Assembly: GCF_900105325.1 (NCBI RefSeq)
Contig: NZ_FNSU01000004.1
Span: 558,001 to 622,000, forward strand
DNA: 64,000 bases
Source: Pseudomonas marginalis
Lineage (GTDB): Bacteria > Pseudomonadota > Gammaproteobacteria > Pseudomonadales > Pseudomonadaceae
Direction of reading: 5' to 3'
Numbering within the stretch: position 1 is the first letter of the stretch; every line of letters begins with the position of its first letter. This document shows positions 26,700 to 36,480 of this stretch, in pieces. Under the pieces are notes generated by a model that was not told where the DNA came from, searched no databases, and saw nothing but the letters and a program-made list of their open reading frames with translations. Position numbers and translations under genes: made by a program.

Positions 26700-28201
26700 C
26701 AGTCGATCACCCGTCCTTTCAGTGCGAAGAGTCCCTGCGGGCGTTTCTGGATAAACAGAATGATCAACGCGAGGATCAGGATCTTGCCGAGCACGGCACC
26801 GATCTGTGGTTCCAGGATCTTGTTGGCGATACCCAAGCCAAACGCCGCCATGACGCTACCGGCCAACTGGCCGACACCGCCGAGCACCACCACCAGGAAC
26901 GAGTCGATGATATAGCTCTGGCCCAGGTCCGGACCGACGTTGCCGATCTGGCTCAGCGCCACCCCGCCAAGCCCGGCGATGCCGGAGCCCAGGCCAAAGG
27001 CGAGCATGTCCACACGCCCGGTGGGCACGCCGCAGCAGGCGGCCATGTTGCGGTTCTGGGTGACGGCGCGCACGTTGAGGCCCAGGCGGGTCTTGTTCAG
27101 CAGCAGCCACGTCAGCACCACCACAAACAGTGCGAAGGCGATGATCACGATGCGGTTGTACGGCAGCACCAGGTTGGGCAGCACCTGGATCCCGCCGGAC
27201 AACCACGCAGGGTTGGAGACCTCGACGTTCTGCGCGCCGAACACCAGGCGCACCAGTTGGATCAGCATCAGGCTGATGCCCCAGGTGGCGAGCAGGGTTT
27301 CCAGCGGGCGCCCGTACAGGTGACGAATCACCGTACGTTCCAGGGCCATGCCGATGGCGGCGGTGACGAAGAACGCCACCGGCAGCGCGATCAACGGGTA
27401 GAACTCGATGGCCGCCGGCACGTAGCGCTGCATCAGCAGCTGCACCACATAGGTGGAGTAGGCGCCGAGCATCAGCATCTCGCCGTGGGCCATGTTGATC
27501 ACACCGAGCAGGCCGAAGGTGATCGCCAGGCCCAGGGCCGCCAGCAGCAGGATCGAGCCCAGGGACATGCCGCTGAAGGCCTGGCCGAGGATCTCACCCA
27601 TCATCAGTTTTCGTTTGACCTGTGCCAGGCTGGTCTCGGCGGCGGTGTGCACGGCGGCGTCGGTTTCCACCCCGGGCGCCAGCAGCGCTTCGAGGCGCGT
27701 GCGGGCCAGCGGGTCGCCGGTACTGCCGAGCAAACGCACGGCGGCGAGGCGCACGGCCGGGTCGGTGTCGACCAGTTGCAGGTTGGCCAGGGCCAGGCTG
27801 AGGGCGGTGTGCACGTCCTCATTGGTCTCGGCGGCGACCTGCTGGTCAAGAAACTTGAGTTGCGCAGGTTGCGCGCTTTTTTGCAGGGTGCGTGCCGCGG
27901 CCAGGCGCACCTTGGGGTCGGCGGCGAGCAGTTGCTGGCTGGCCTGCACGTTGTCGATCAAGCCGCGCAGGCGGTTGTTCAGGCGCACGGTCTTGGTCTC
28001 GCCGTTGAGCGTGAGCTGACCTTGTTGCAGGGCGTCCACCAACTCGATGCGCGCCGGGTCGGGCTGGGCGGCCCAGTCCTGGAGGAGCTTGGCTTGTTGC
28101 GTCGGGTTGGCGGCCAGGAAGTCTTCGGCGTCGCCGGCATGTACCGCCAAAGGCAGTAACAGCAGCAATGCCAGGAAATAGCGATTGAGGGCAGCGGGCA
28201 T
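26699..28201 (-). CDS. urtB: Urea ABC transporter permease UrtB with periplasmic N-terminal domain
   Basis: 500 residues. A signal peptide (about 1-24, ending VHAGD) leads into a roughly 150-residue periplasmic helical region with HEAT-like repeats (VRLAAARTLQ, VRLAAVRLLGSTGDPLA), followed by a LivH-type permease from about residue 175 (FGLLGVINMAHGEMLMLGAY, GLGSGIAGLGGVAL). Proteobacterial UrtB proteins commonly carry this extension; LivH does not. I start at ATG 28201 rather than a TTG two codons upstream. Confidence 0.95.
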   Translation of the reverse strand: MPAALNRYFLALLLLLPLAVHAGDAEDFLAANPTQQAKLLQDWAAQPDPARIELVDALQQGQLTLNGETKTVRLNNRLRGLIDNVQASQQLLAADPKVRLAAARTLQKSAQPAQLKFLDQQVAAETNEDVHTALSLALANLQLVDTDPAVRLAAVRLLGSTGDPLARTRLEALLAPGVETDAAVHTAAETSLAQVKRKLMMGEILGQAFSGMSLGSILLLAALGLAITFGLLGVINMAHGEMLMLGAYSTYVVQLLMQRYVPAAIEFYPLIALPVAFFVTAAIGMALERTVIRHLYGRPLETLLATWGISLMLIQLVRLVFGAQNVEVSNPAWLSGGIQVLPNLVLPYNRIVIIAFALFVVVLTWLLLNKTRLGLNVRAVTQNRNMAACCGVPTGRVDMLAFGLGSGIAGLGGVALSQIGNVGPDLGQSYIIDSFLVVVLGGVGQLAGSVMAAFGLGIANKILEPQIGAVLGKILILALIILFIQKRPQGLFALKGRVID

Positions 28202-28230
28202 AAACAAATGTCCTAGTCATGCGCGGACAG

Positions 28231-28319
28231 TGTGGGAGGGGGCTTGCCCCCGATAGCAGTGGGTCAGTGACAAGTGCATTGCCTGACACGCCGCTATCGG
28301 GGGCAAGCCCCCTCCCACA
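28231..28319. repeat. REP doublet between urtA and urtB
   Basis: TGTGGGAGGGGGCTTGCCCC and its complement, each 32 bases with CGATAGC, face each other across the urtA-urtB gap. Placement after the binding-protein gene fits the known role of such hairpins in keeping the proximal mRNA abundant. Confidence 0.85.
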
Positions 28320-28338
28320 GTTGACCTGTGGTCGGGCT

Positions 28339-29604
28339 TTAGTTGCTCTTCACCGCGTAGTCCGGCTTTTTGTCATTGCCAGGAATGTACGGGCTCCACG
28401 GCTGCGCCCGGATCGGCTCCTGGGTCTGCCACACCACCGAGAACTGCCCATCGGATTGGATCTCGCCGATCATCACCGGCTTGTGCAGGTGGTGGTTGGT
28501 CTTGTCCATGGTCAGGGTAAAGCCCGACGGCGCGGCGAAGGTCTGGCCGGCCAGGGCTTCGCGCACTTTGTCGACGTCGGTGGACTTGGCTTTCTCGGCT
28601 GCCTGCGCCCACATGTGGATGCCCACGTAGGTGGCTTCCATCGGGTCGTTGGTCACCGCTTTGTCCGCGCCCGGCAGGTTGTGTTTCTTCGCGTAGGCTT
28701 TCCAGTCGGCGACAAACTTCTTGTTCACCGGGTTCTCCACTGACTGGAAGTAGTTCCAGGCCGCGAGGTTGCCCACCAGCGGCTTGGTGTCGATGCCGCG
28801 CAGTTCTTCTTCACCCACGGAGAAGGCCACCACCGGTACGTCGGTCGCCTTCAAACCCTGGTTGGCCAGCTCCTTGTAGAACGGCACGTTGGAGTCGCCG
28901 TTCACGGTGGAAATCACCGCCGTCTTGCCACCGGCGGAGAACTTCTTGATGTTGGCGACGATGGTCTGGTAATCGGCATGGCCGAACGGGGTGTAGACCT
29001 CTTCGATGTCCTTGTCCGCCACGCCTTTGGAATGCAGGAACGAGCGCAGGATCTTGTTGGTGGTGCGCGGGTACACATAGTCGGTGCCGAGCAGGAAGAA
29101 ACGCTTGGCGCTGCCGCCTTCTTCGCTCATCAGGTATTCCACCGCCGGGATCGCCTGCTGGTTCGGCGCCGCACCGGTGTAGAACACGTTCGGCGACATC
29201 TCTTCACCCTCGTATTGCACCGGGTAGAACAGCAGGCCGTTGAGCTCTTCGAACACCGGCAATACCGACTTGCGCGACACCGAGGTCCAGCAGCCAAACA
29301 CCACGGCGACCTTGTCCTGGGTCAGCAGCTGCCGGCCCTTTTCCGCGAATAACGGCCAGTTCGACGCCGGGTCCACCACCACCGGCTCAAGCATCTTGCC
29401 GTTCACCCCGCCCTTGGCGTTGATCTCGTCGATGGTCATCAGCGCCATGTCTTTGAGGGACGTTTCGGAGATGGCCATGGTCCCGGAGAGCGAGTGCAGG
29501 ATGCCGACCTTGATGGTCTCGGCGGCCTGCACGGTCCAGGTCAGGCCCATGGCGACAATGGAGGCGGACAGGGTGAAAGCCTTGATCAAGCTGCGACGCT
29601 TCAT
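28339..29604 (-). CDS. urtA: Urea ABC transporter substrate-binding protein UrtA
   Basis: 421 residues with a twin-hydrophobic signal (MKRRSLIKAFTLSASIVAMG, cleavage near VQAAE). The mature opening ETIKVGILHSLSGTMAIS and the blocks FGCWTSVSRKSVLPVFEELN, YPVQYEGEEMSPNVFYTGAAPNQQ and LGTDYVYPRTTN are diagnostic of the UrtA/FmdD binding proteins for urea and short amides. It is the first gene of the urt-ure block and has a sigma-54-type promoter in front. Confidence 0.96.
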   Translation of the reverse strand: MKRRSLIKAFTLSASIVAMGLTWTVQAAETIKVGILHSLSGTMAISETSLKDMALMTIDEINAKGGVNGKMLEPVVVDPASNWPLFAEKGRQLLTQDKVAVVFGCWTSVSRKSVLPVFEELNGLLFYPVQYEGEEMSPNVFYTGAAPNQQAIPAVEYLMSEEGGSAKRFFLLGTDYVYPRTTNKILRSFLHSKGVADKDIEEVYTPFGHADYQTIVANIKKFSAGGKTAVISTVNGDSNVPFYKELANQGLKATDVPVVAFSVGEEELRGIDTKPLVGNLAAWNYFQSVENPVNKKFVADWKAYAKKHNLPGADKAVTNDPMEATYVGIHMWAQAAEKAKSTDVDKVREALAGQTFAAPSGFTLTMDKTNHHLHKPVMIGEIQSDGQFSVVWQTQEPIRAQPWSPYIPGNDKKPDYAVKSN

Positions 29605-29916
29605 GGTGCGGTCTCCGTAAACGTTTAGTTTTTTTTGATAGGCCGATGTGAACGCTGAAGGGGTACTAGCAAGGGCTGTGCCCGATGGCCAAACACCCGG
29701 TTTTGCGGGGGCTGGAGCCCGGTGCCTGGCGTTGGCGCACCAATGCGGAGCGTGCAGGCGTTGGCGGTGCAGGGGATGCGCCTAAAGAGTGCCTGGGGGC
29801 CTCGATAACTATGCAGCGCCCTGCTGGCGGTTCAAGCGAGGACGCTTCTGCATGGCAAGCGTTGTGCGAGCCCGGTGCCCATGGGCACCGACGACGAACA
29901 TGATCAAGGGAGTGTC
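29605..29916. other. Divergent control region between urtA and the giant gene
   Basis: 312 bases hold the sigma-54 promoter of urtA (29668-29683), a GGTGC-N11-GCACC inverted pair (29721-29741) that might bind an activator, and a perfect 16-bp palindrome GGTGCCCATGGGCACC (29874-29889) close to the giant gene's start. No coding sequence is apparent. Confidence 0.5.
29668..29683 (-). promoter_or_regulatory. Sigma-54 (RpoN) promoter of urtA
   Basis: On the minus strand the sequence reads GGGCACAGCCCTTGCT, matching the consensus TGGCACG-N4-TTGCA with GG and GC exactly ten bases apart. It is about 64 bases upstream of the urtA ATG. This implies nitrogen control through NtrC, in keeping with urea as an alternative nitrogen source. 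Confidence 0.7.
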
Positions 29917-32900
29917 ATGCAAGAGCATTTATCCAGAGAGGAGCGCGCGGCAGCGAGGGGCCTTCGATACACCCTCAGCCCTGGGTTTATCAGTGCCGAC
30001 GATGCTGCACGCTATGTGCACGAGCGCATTGGCGACAAGCGCGATCGCGAGTACGGCAGTGTCATTCTCCAGCGCCTGGCCGATAGCAAAGTGTTTGCCA
30101 CCGAGCCGATTCCCGGCAAGGCGGCGACGTTCGACTTTTCGCTGTTGCTGGAGCGCGGGGCGCAGAACGAGTTCCTCGATCCTGCGGGCTACAAACTGGT
30201 GGGCGGGGTGCATTCTCACCCTGACCAGTTTGCCCAGCTCAAGGCCCTCAATCCCGGTTATCGGGATCGCCAGGTGCGTATCTTCAACAGCTTTTTTTCC
30301 ACCCGCGATGTGGTCTTCAACCACTACGAAGGGCGTGCGTTCGGCACCGCCTACTTGTCGGGCCCCCAGGGTGTATTGCTCAAGTACCAGCCGGGTTTTT
30401 CCGAGGCCGAACGCAAGTTTGTCGACTGGATCGACGACGTCAGCACGGCCGTGCCCGCCGATGGTCACGATGGCACGCTCGAAGGCTTTATCAAGAAAGT
30501 GGCGTCGGTAGGCCGCCTGTCGTTGCTGGTCGCCAGCGATGACTGGGGCGGGGTGCCCGGTGTCATCGATCAGCGCTGGCGGCCCTATCTGCCACTGAAC
30601 AGCGGCCAGCCCACCATCGCCTGTGGGGCGGTGTATCCCGAGGCCACCCAGGCGCTCAACGCCGTGCAGGCGCGCATGCGGCGCATGCCGAATGTCAGCC
30701 AGATGGCCCTGCTGCTCAAGCATGAGCTGCGCGATGAATTCGCCGCCACCCAGCCCTTCGTACTCAGCAGTGCCGAGCAGTTGCCCACCGACAACCACCT
30801 GCCTTTGCTGGCGGGCGGGCCACCCTTGCCGGAAGGCTTTCACCTGCAGGGCTTCTTCTATCTGTCGCGGCCGGTACCGGCGCAGTTTCCGACGGTGGAA
30901 CCGTGGCTGTACCAGCAGTTCTTCAGCCCTCGGGAGCTGGCGGCCTACATCGCCACGGCCCGCCGCTACATGCATACGGCGCCCTCCGTGCTGGGCATCT
31001 CGCTGTACCTGCGCACCAAGGACAATGCCTTGCTGCGCTACCGGTTCAGCGGCTCACCGGCGGAAACGCGATTGTTCACCACCGATGAGCCCGGCCTTCA
31101 CCTGGCCCTCGCGGCGGGAACCCTGACCCCGCGCCAGTTTGTGAAGCAGGTGGCCGAAGCCGGTGAGTTGAGCGTCGAACAGACCAGCCCGCTGTGGGAC
31201 GTGGAAGGCGTGGTCGAGAACAACTGGACGCCCTATGCACGCTTCCCGTTCAAGCAGGCCAGCCTCGGCCAGGCGTTTTCGTCGGCCGACAAGGCCGCAC
31301 AGTTTGCCCATGCGCAGGTGGGCGAGCGCCGTGACCGCGCCTATGTGGCGCTGATTCTGAAGCACCCCGACCAGCACTTTGTACTGACGCAATTGCTGCA
31401 GGCGGGCACCAACCCTTATGGGTTCCAGGGGTTCTATCCGTGGGACGCTTACAGCAAACAGTTGGCGTTGCCCGGTGGTTATCAACTGCACGCCTGGTTC
31501 GGCTCGCACATGGCGTTGTCATGGGGGAACCTCGATGCCGACTTCAAGACGAAGTGGACCCGCGACGATGCCAGCGTCTACTTCCAGGGCTTTACTGATG
31601 TCGAGGCCCACAGGATTCATCAACTGCGCGTGCCGGGCTACCTCTCTGGCGCGGCAGACTGCCTGCTTGTGCTGGAGCCGGAAGGGGCGGACCAGGCCGC
31701 ATTCACGCGATTGTTCGCGCCGGCGCCGGGCGGCAGCCTGATTGCCAGAGACCTGGCGGACGGTACCTATACGCCTGCCGAAGGCGTGCGCAAGTTGGCT
31801 GGGGTCAGTCGCCTGCGGGTGGTCCTGGGCAATGCGCTATGGGGGCCGCCTGGCGTGATTGACCGGCACTGGCGAGCGTTTGCCGCTGCGCCGTCCCTGC
31901 CAAGCGGCGCGACCGCCGTGGCCACTCTGCCGGCCTTGAGCCCGGCGTTTGTGTCCGCGGATGATGCGGCGCTCTGGGCTCACCGGCGTATCGGGACGCG
32001 ACGCGAGCGTGAGTTCGGTGGGGTCATCCTGAAAAAGCCTGGCGGGCATTTCTTTGCCACCGAGCCGCAAGTCAGCACCGGCGCGCGGTTCGACTTCCTC
32101 ACCCTCCTGGCCACGGATGATCGCGCCCAGTTCATTGCTCCGCCCTCTTATGAATGCCAGGGCTTCTACCGTTCCTACCCGGCCGAGCCTGGCGAGGTGG
32201 AGCGCTACAACCCGGGCTTCAACCCGGACCAGGTCGCGCTGACCGGCAGCTTCTTTTCGAATGCCGATCAGGTGTTTGCCCTGTCCCACCGTGATTTCAC
32301 CCCGGTGCATTATCTGTCCGGTCCTGACGGCACATTGCTCAAGTACACGAGCAGCGGTTCCCAGGCCGAACAATCCCTGTTGCGGCAGTTGACGGGGATC
32401 GAGCCGGCGCAGCCTCTCACCGGGTTCGAGGGGGCGGTGTGGAACCTGGCGCAGGCCGGGGACTTGCGGGTCGTGGTGGGCAGCAAGGTCTGGGGTGGGG
32501 TGCGGGGGCGTGTGCTGCACGGCTGGACCCTGGGCAGCCCTGTTACCTCGGTGCAGGACCTGCCGTTTTTTACCCCGCTGCTGTCGATGGGGCACAGTGC
32601 GGTGCTGGTCGCCCTGAGCAGCGTCGACTTGCTGGGGCAGGCGGCGGTGGGCGTGGTGCTGAAACACCGTACCACCTCGAATTACATCGCTACGCTGCCG
32701 GCGCCGTTGGGGACGACCCTGGACAGTCTGTTTCCCGTGGGGGACCGCGGTGAGCCAAGGCTGGTGCCGAATTATCGCCTGGTGGGTCTCTATCACGCCC
32801 AATCAGCACAGGCGCCGCAGAGGCTGCCACCCATGGACGCATGGCTCTATAAGCGTTTCGCTACGCCGGCGGTGCTGGTGGATGCCATGAGACAGTCGAT

Positions 32901-35900
32901 CGCCAGCGCCGGTATGCAGATCGCCGCGCTCGGTCTCAAGCTGTATCTGCGCACCGCTGATAACGCTTTGCTGCACTGGCAGGTGCCGAGTGCCTCGTCT
33001 GCCAACGAGCTGTTTGTCGTCGACGGACAAACCGTGACCGACAACGGCAATGAAGCGGCCTTGCTCGACGGCACATTGTCGCCGCGGGATTTCGTGCGCC
33101 GCGTGATGCGCGCGGGGGAGTTGTCGGTGGTCCAGCAAGGTGGCCTGTGGAACACCCTCGGGCCGTTGTATGACAGCGAGCACTTGCCGCTTGGCTCCGG
33201 CGAGCGGCCCTTGAGCGGGATGTTCCTGACCGCGGACGACGCTGCGCGGCATGCCCATGAACGCATCGGCGTTCGCCGCAGCAATGCCTATGCCGGGTAT
33301 GTCCTCAAGCGGGACGATGGGCGATTTGTGTTCACTGAGCCGGTGGCCATTTCCGGCGACGGCTTTGCCTCCGACCTGCTGCGCCCTGCCAACGGCAGCG
33401 CTTATCTGGTGCCGCCTGCGGACCATCAGCTCTATGCGCGCTACAGTTCGCATACCGCGTTATCCGTGGCTGACCTGGAACGCCAACGTCGTCTTGGCTG
33501 GACGCTGGCCGACCTGGAAGTCAACGCCACGCTGTTCTCCGATGTGGAGATCCGTTCGGTGATCGAATCGCGGCTGCCGGCCTATCTGAGCGGTTCGCCG
33601 AATAACCTGATCAGCTATCGCCCCAGTGGTTCTGCCAATGAGCTGCTGGTACTGAGCAATACCCAGCGCGAGCCCGGCCAGCATGGCTATTTCGAACGGC
33701 TGGAGAGCGGCCAGCTCAAACCGGTGGACATCGTCGCCCGGCTGGCCGATGCCGGCACCCTGAGCGTGCTGGTGCGCAGCGCGCTGTGGGGGCCGCGTGG
33801 CAGGGTCTACAGCGACTGGACGCCCAACTTCAACTACGCCGAAGTCGATCTGCAGGCACCGGCGTTCGGCGCGATCTTCGACAGTCTCGATGCCGCGGCA
33901 CTCAATGCCCATGTGCGCTGGTACGGCAGGAACCTGGATGCACAACGCTGTACGGCGTACATCCTTAAGCATCCGCAGCGCGATGAGTTTGTGGTCAGTG
34001 AACTGCTGGCGATCACCTCCGGCGGGCGTTGGTTGAGTGACTCCTCCAGGGGCGTCGGTTATCTGGCCGGTGGCGAATTCGCCAAGGGGTTCGAGCTGGC
34101 CGGCCTGCTGTTTTCGCAGCAATGGGTGCCGGCGGGATTGCCCACCCCCGAGGCCTGGCTGGCGCGGTTCTTCATCACCCCCGAGGTGCTGCTGCGCGCC
34201 GAACAGGATGCCCGGCATCTGCCGCGTCCGGCAGCCACTGCGATACTGCCGGTGTATGTGTCGACACACGATGGCGCCTTGTTGCGCTACCAACCTCCGG
34301 CATCCTCCCTGCTCAAGGAGGCCACCGACGGCACGGGCGTGATCATCGCCGGGATGAACCTGCACAACGGGACGCTGGACGTCCAGCGCTATGTGTCACA
34401 GGTCGCCCGGCCTGCGGACCTGCGGGTGCTCTACACCAGCCAGTGCTGGGACCGCCGGGGAGCGGTGGGCCAGGGTGGCGTGGCCTGGCGACCCTACGCC
34501 AACTTCATCCGCCGTCGCCTGGGCCCGGCCTTTCATTCCCAGGACGATGCGGCCCGGCACGCCCGTTCGCTGCTGCAGGGCAATGGTCTGCTGGGCGGGT
34601 TGATTCTGCAGCGTCCCGATGGCCTGTTTGTCGCCACCGAGCCGCTCAAGGTGCCCCAGGAAGACTTCGACCCCAAGTGGATTTTCCCGGATGAGGTGGT
34701 CAGTACCGGTGGCTTCCCGGCGGCCCATACGGTGGTTGCACGTTACCGTTCCAGCCCGGCGCGGGAGTTGCCCTTCGTACTTGAACTGGCGCAGGCCGGC
34801 CTCTATCGCAACATGCTGTCCACCCGCGTGATTTCATCGGCCCTCGCAGGCCAGGACGCCCGCCTGAACCGCGAGTACCTGCTGGGTTCCGATGGCTGTG
34901 TGGTGAGCTACACACGCAGCCACTACGCGCTGGAAGAAGCGCTGAGAAAACAGCTTTTGCCCCTCGACGAGACACGACTCGATCGCCTGGAAAACCTGCT
35001 CGAGCGTCAGATTCGCAATGCCGTGCTGGCGCCTGGCGAATTTGTCACGCGCCTGGCCAATGCGGGTATCTTGCGAGTGGTAGAGGGCAGCCCGACGTGG
35101 GGCACGCCACGCCGGATCACTGGCGCCTTCATCGTCAATAGCGACCGTCCCGCGCCATTGGCGATCCGGAACGCACTGGCAGACCCGGCGTTCAGTCCGC
35201 TGTTCACCCAGGAGCAGGACGCGGTGCGGTATGCCCATCAGCATCGTCGGCATGGCGAACACCTGCAGTTCGGCTACGTGTTCAAATCGCAGAAAAACGG
35301 GCACTACATGGTCAGCATGCCGCTGGTGCGCCAGAGCTATCGTGACTTTGCGCAAGTCTTTCCCGACGGTCTTTTCCCCCAGGGTTATGGGCTGGAAGGC
35401 TTCTACCTGTGCGCCAGCAGCGACAGCGTCACGCCGGCCACGGATCCGTTGCACCAGGCATTTTTTTCGCCCACGGACATGGACATCGGCATCCGCTTCT
35501 CGATTCACGGCATCAGGGGCAAGCAACTCACGTTTTACCTGTCATGCGCGGACGGTGCCCTGCTCAGGTATCAATACCTGGGCACGGATGCGCAGCTGGA
35601 TTCGTGGGGCTCGCTGCTTGAAACACGGCAGCAGTTGCGCGCGGGCCGGATGACCCTGCTCAGTTACGTCCATCGCCTGCTCGACAAAGGGGTCCTGGAT
35701 ACGCTGGTCCGAGGCGAGGTCTGGACCACGCGCAATCGTGTCGATACGTTCTGGCAGCCCGGTGTCGATGAGGTGTTTGTGCCGCCTTGGCGTGCGGCCT
35801 GCGGTCCGGTTTTTTCCGCTGGGGATGATGCCGCGCGCTATCTCCGGCGCCAGCTTTCGCCATATCGGGGCAAGCAGTATCTTTCGGCGATACTCGCCAA

Positions 35901-36477
35901 CGCAGCGGGCACGTCGTTCCTGGCTACCTTGCCGGTAGCGGCCGGGGCCGACCAATCGCTGATTCTGCGCCTGTTCTACAGCGGGCCGCTGGGCCCTGTA
36001 CAACCGGTGGTGCCGCCAGCGCCCCTGCCGGATTTTCCGCAGCCATATGCGGTTGCGGGTGTCCATCTGCTCTACAACAGCATGCCGGCCACCGACAGCC
36101 GGGCGCCGAAAGATATCGCCCTGACGCGTCATTTCGTGGCGCCGACCTTCCTGAGTTATTTCATCAGGGTGTTGCGCGGGCTGTCGCGGCCGTCGCCGGG
36201 TCTTTATCTGTCGAGCCAGGCCGGTGCGCTGTTGAAGTACCTGCCCAGTTATTCGGCGCAGGAAAGCCTGGTCCTGGTGGGCGGCCCCGACGTGTATCCC
36301 ACCGTGTTCCTGAAGGGCGTGGCCAGGACCGGGAAGCTGTTTGTGCTGGACAAGGACGGCTTCTGGATGAACGAGGGGCTACTGTCCGAACAGCAAGTGG
36401 AGCGCTCCAATGGCCTGGAAATCGCCGTGCCCGAGGTCGACGAACCGCTGAGCCTGCGCGACCGCGACGAGCTGTAA
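29917..36477 (+). CDS. Giant protein of ten tandem DUF4329/JAMM-like units
   Basis: 2186 residues without signal peptide or membrane segments. Ten diverged units of about 216 residues begin near residues 26, 241, 455, 680, 893, 1105, 1323, 1541, 1765 and 1967. A unit reads: SADDAARYVHERIG helix; a strand such as REYGSVIL; a G-(F/V)-xxSHP-like turn; FFSTRDV; YLSGPQGVLLKYQPG; and a closing SVGRLSLLVASDDWG. This matches DUF4329, a domain seen in RHS and other polymorphic toxins. Unit 1 alone keeps Glu45, His99-x-His101, Ser128 and Asp131, the JAMM metallopeptidase pattern; other units have partial sets. The start at 29917 follows AAGGGAG; an ATG at 29881 is the alternative. The substrate and role are unknown. 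Confidence 0.8.
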   Translation: MQEHLSREERAAARGLRYTLSPGFISADDAARYVHERIGDKRDREYGSVILQRLADSKVFATEPIPGKAATFDFSLLLERGAQNEFLDPAGYKLVGGVHSHPDQFAQLKALNPGYRDRQVRIFNSFFSTRDVVFNHYEGRAFGTAYLSGPQGVLLKYQPGFSEAERKFVDWIDDVSTAVPADGHDGTLEGFIKKVASVGRLSLLVASDDWGGVPGVIDQRWRPYLPLNSGQPTIACGAVYPEATQALNAVQARMRRMPNVSQMALLLKHELRDEFAATQPFVLSSAEQLPTDNHLPLLAGGPPLPEGFHLQGFFYLSRPVPAQFPTVEPWLYQQFFSPRELAAYIATARRYMHTAPSVLGISLYLRTKDNALLRYRFSGSPAETRLFTTDEPGLHLALAAGTLTPRQFVKQVAEAGELSVEQTSPLWDVEGVVENNWTPYARFPFKQASLGQAFSSADKAAQFAHAQVGERRDRAYVALILKHPDQHFVLTQLLQAGTNPYGFQGFYPWDAYSKQLALPGGYQLHAWFGSHMALSWGNLDADFKTKWTRDDASVYFQGFTDVEAHRIHQLRVPGYLSGAADCLLVLEPEGADQAAFTRLFAPAPGGSLIARDLADGTYTPAEGVRKLAGVSRLRVVLGNALWGPPGVIDRHWRAFAAAPSLPSGATAVATLPALSPAFVSADDAALWAHRRIGTRREREFGGVILKKPGGHFFATEPQVSTGARFDFLTLLATDDRAQFIAPPSYECQGFYRSYPAEPGEVERYNPGFNPDQVALTGSFFSNADQVFALSHRDFTPVHYLSGPDGTLLKYTSSGSQAEQSLLRQLTGIEPAQPLTGFEGAVWNLAQAGDLRVVVGSKVWGGVRGRVLHGWTLGSPVTSVQDLPFFTPLLSMGHSAVLVALSSVDLLGQAAVGVVLKHRTTSNYIATLPAPLGTTLDSLFPVGDRGEPRLVPNYRLVGLYHAQSAQAPQRLPPMDAWLYKRFATPAVLVDAMRQSIASAGMQIAALGLKLYLRTADNALLHWQVPSASSANELFVVDGQTVTDNGNEAALLDGTLSPRDFVRRVMRAGELSVVQQGGLWNTLGPLYDSEHLPLGSGERPLSGMFLTADDAARHAHERIGVRRSNAYAGYVLKRDDGRFVFTEPVAISGDGFASDLLRPANGSAYLVPPADHQLYARYSSHTALSVADLERQRRLGWTLADLEVNATLFSDVEIRSVIESRLPAYLSGSPNNLISYRPSGSANELLVLSNTQREPGQHGYFERLESGQLKPVDIVARLADAGTLSVLVRSALWGPRGRVYSDWTPNFNYAEVDLQAPAFGAIFDSLDAAALNAHVRWYGRNLDAQRCTAYILKHPQRDEFVVSELLAITSGGRWLSDSSRGVGYLAGGEFAKGFELAGLLFSQQWVPAGLPTPEAWLARFFITPEVLLRAEQDARHLPRPAATAILPVYVSTHDGALLRYQPPASSLLKEATDGTGVIIAGMNLHNGTLDVQRYVSQVARPADLRVLYTSQCWDRRGAVGQGGVAWRPYANFIRRRLGPAFHSQDDAARHARSLLQGNGLLGGLILQRPDGLFVATEPLKVPQEDFDPKWIFPDEVVSTGGFPAAHTVVARYRSSPARELPFVLELAQAGLYRNMLSTRVISSALAGQDARLNREYLLGSDGCVVSYTRSHYALEEALRKQLLPLDETRLDRLENLLERQIRNAVLAPGEFVTRLANAGILRVVEGSPTWGTPRRITGAFIVNSDRPAPLAIRNALADPAFSPLFTQEQDAVRYAHQHRRHGEHLQFGYVFKSQKNGHYMVSMPLVRQSYRDFAQVFPDGLFPQGYGLEGFYLCASSDSVTPATDPLHQAFFSPTDMDIGIRFSIHGIRGKQLTFYLSCADGALLRYQYLGTDAQLDSWGSLLETRQQLRAGRMTLLSYVHRLLDKGVLDTLVRGEVWTTRNRVDTFWQPGVDEVFVPPWRAACGPVFSAGDDAARYLRRQLSPYRGKQYLSAILANAAGTSFLATLPVAAGADQSLILRLFYSGPLGPVQPVVPPAPLPDFPQPYAVAGVHLLYNSMPATDSRAPKDIALTRHFVAPTFLSYFIRVLRGLSRPSPGLYLSSQAGALLKYLPSYSAQESLVLVGGPDVYPTVFLKGVARTGKLFVLDKDGFWMNEGLLSEQQVERSNGLEIAVPEVDEPLSLRDRDEL

Positions 36478-36480
36478 GCG

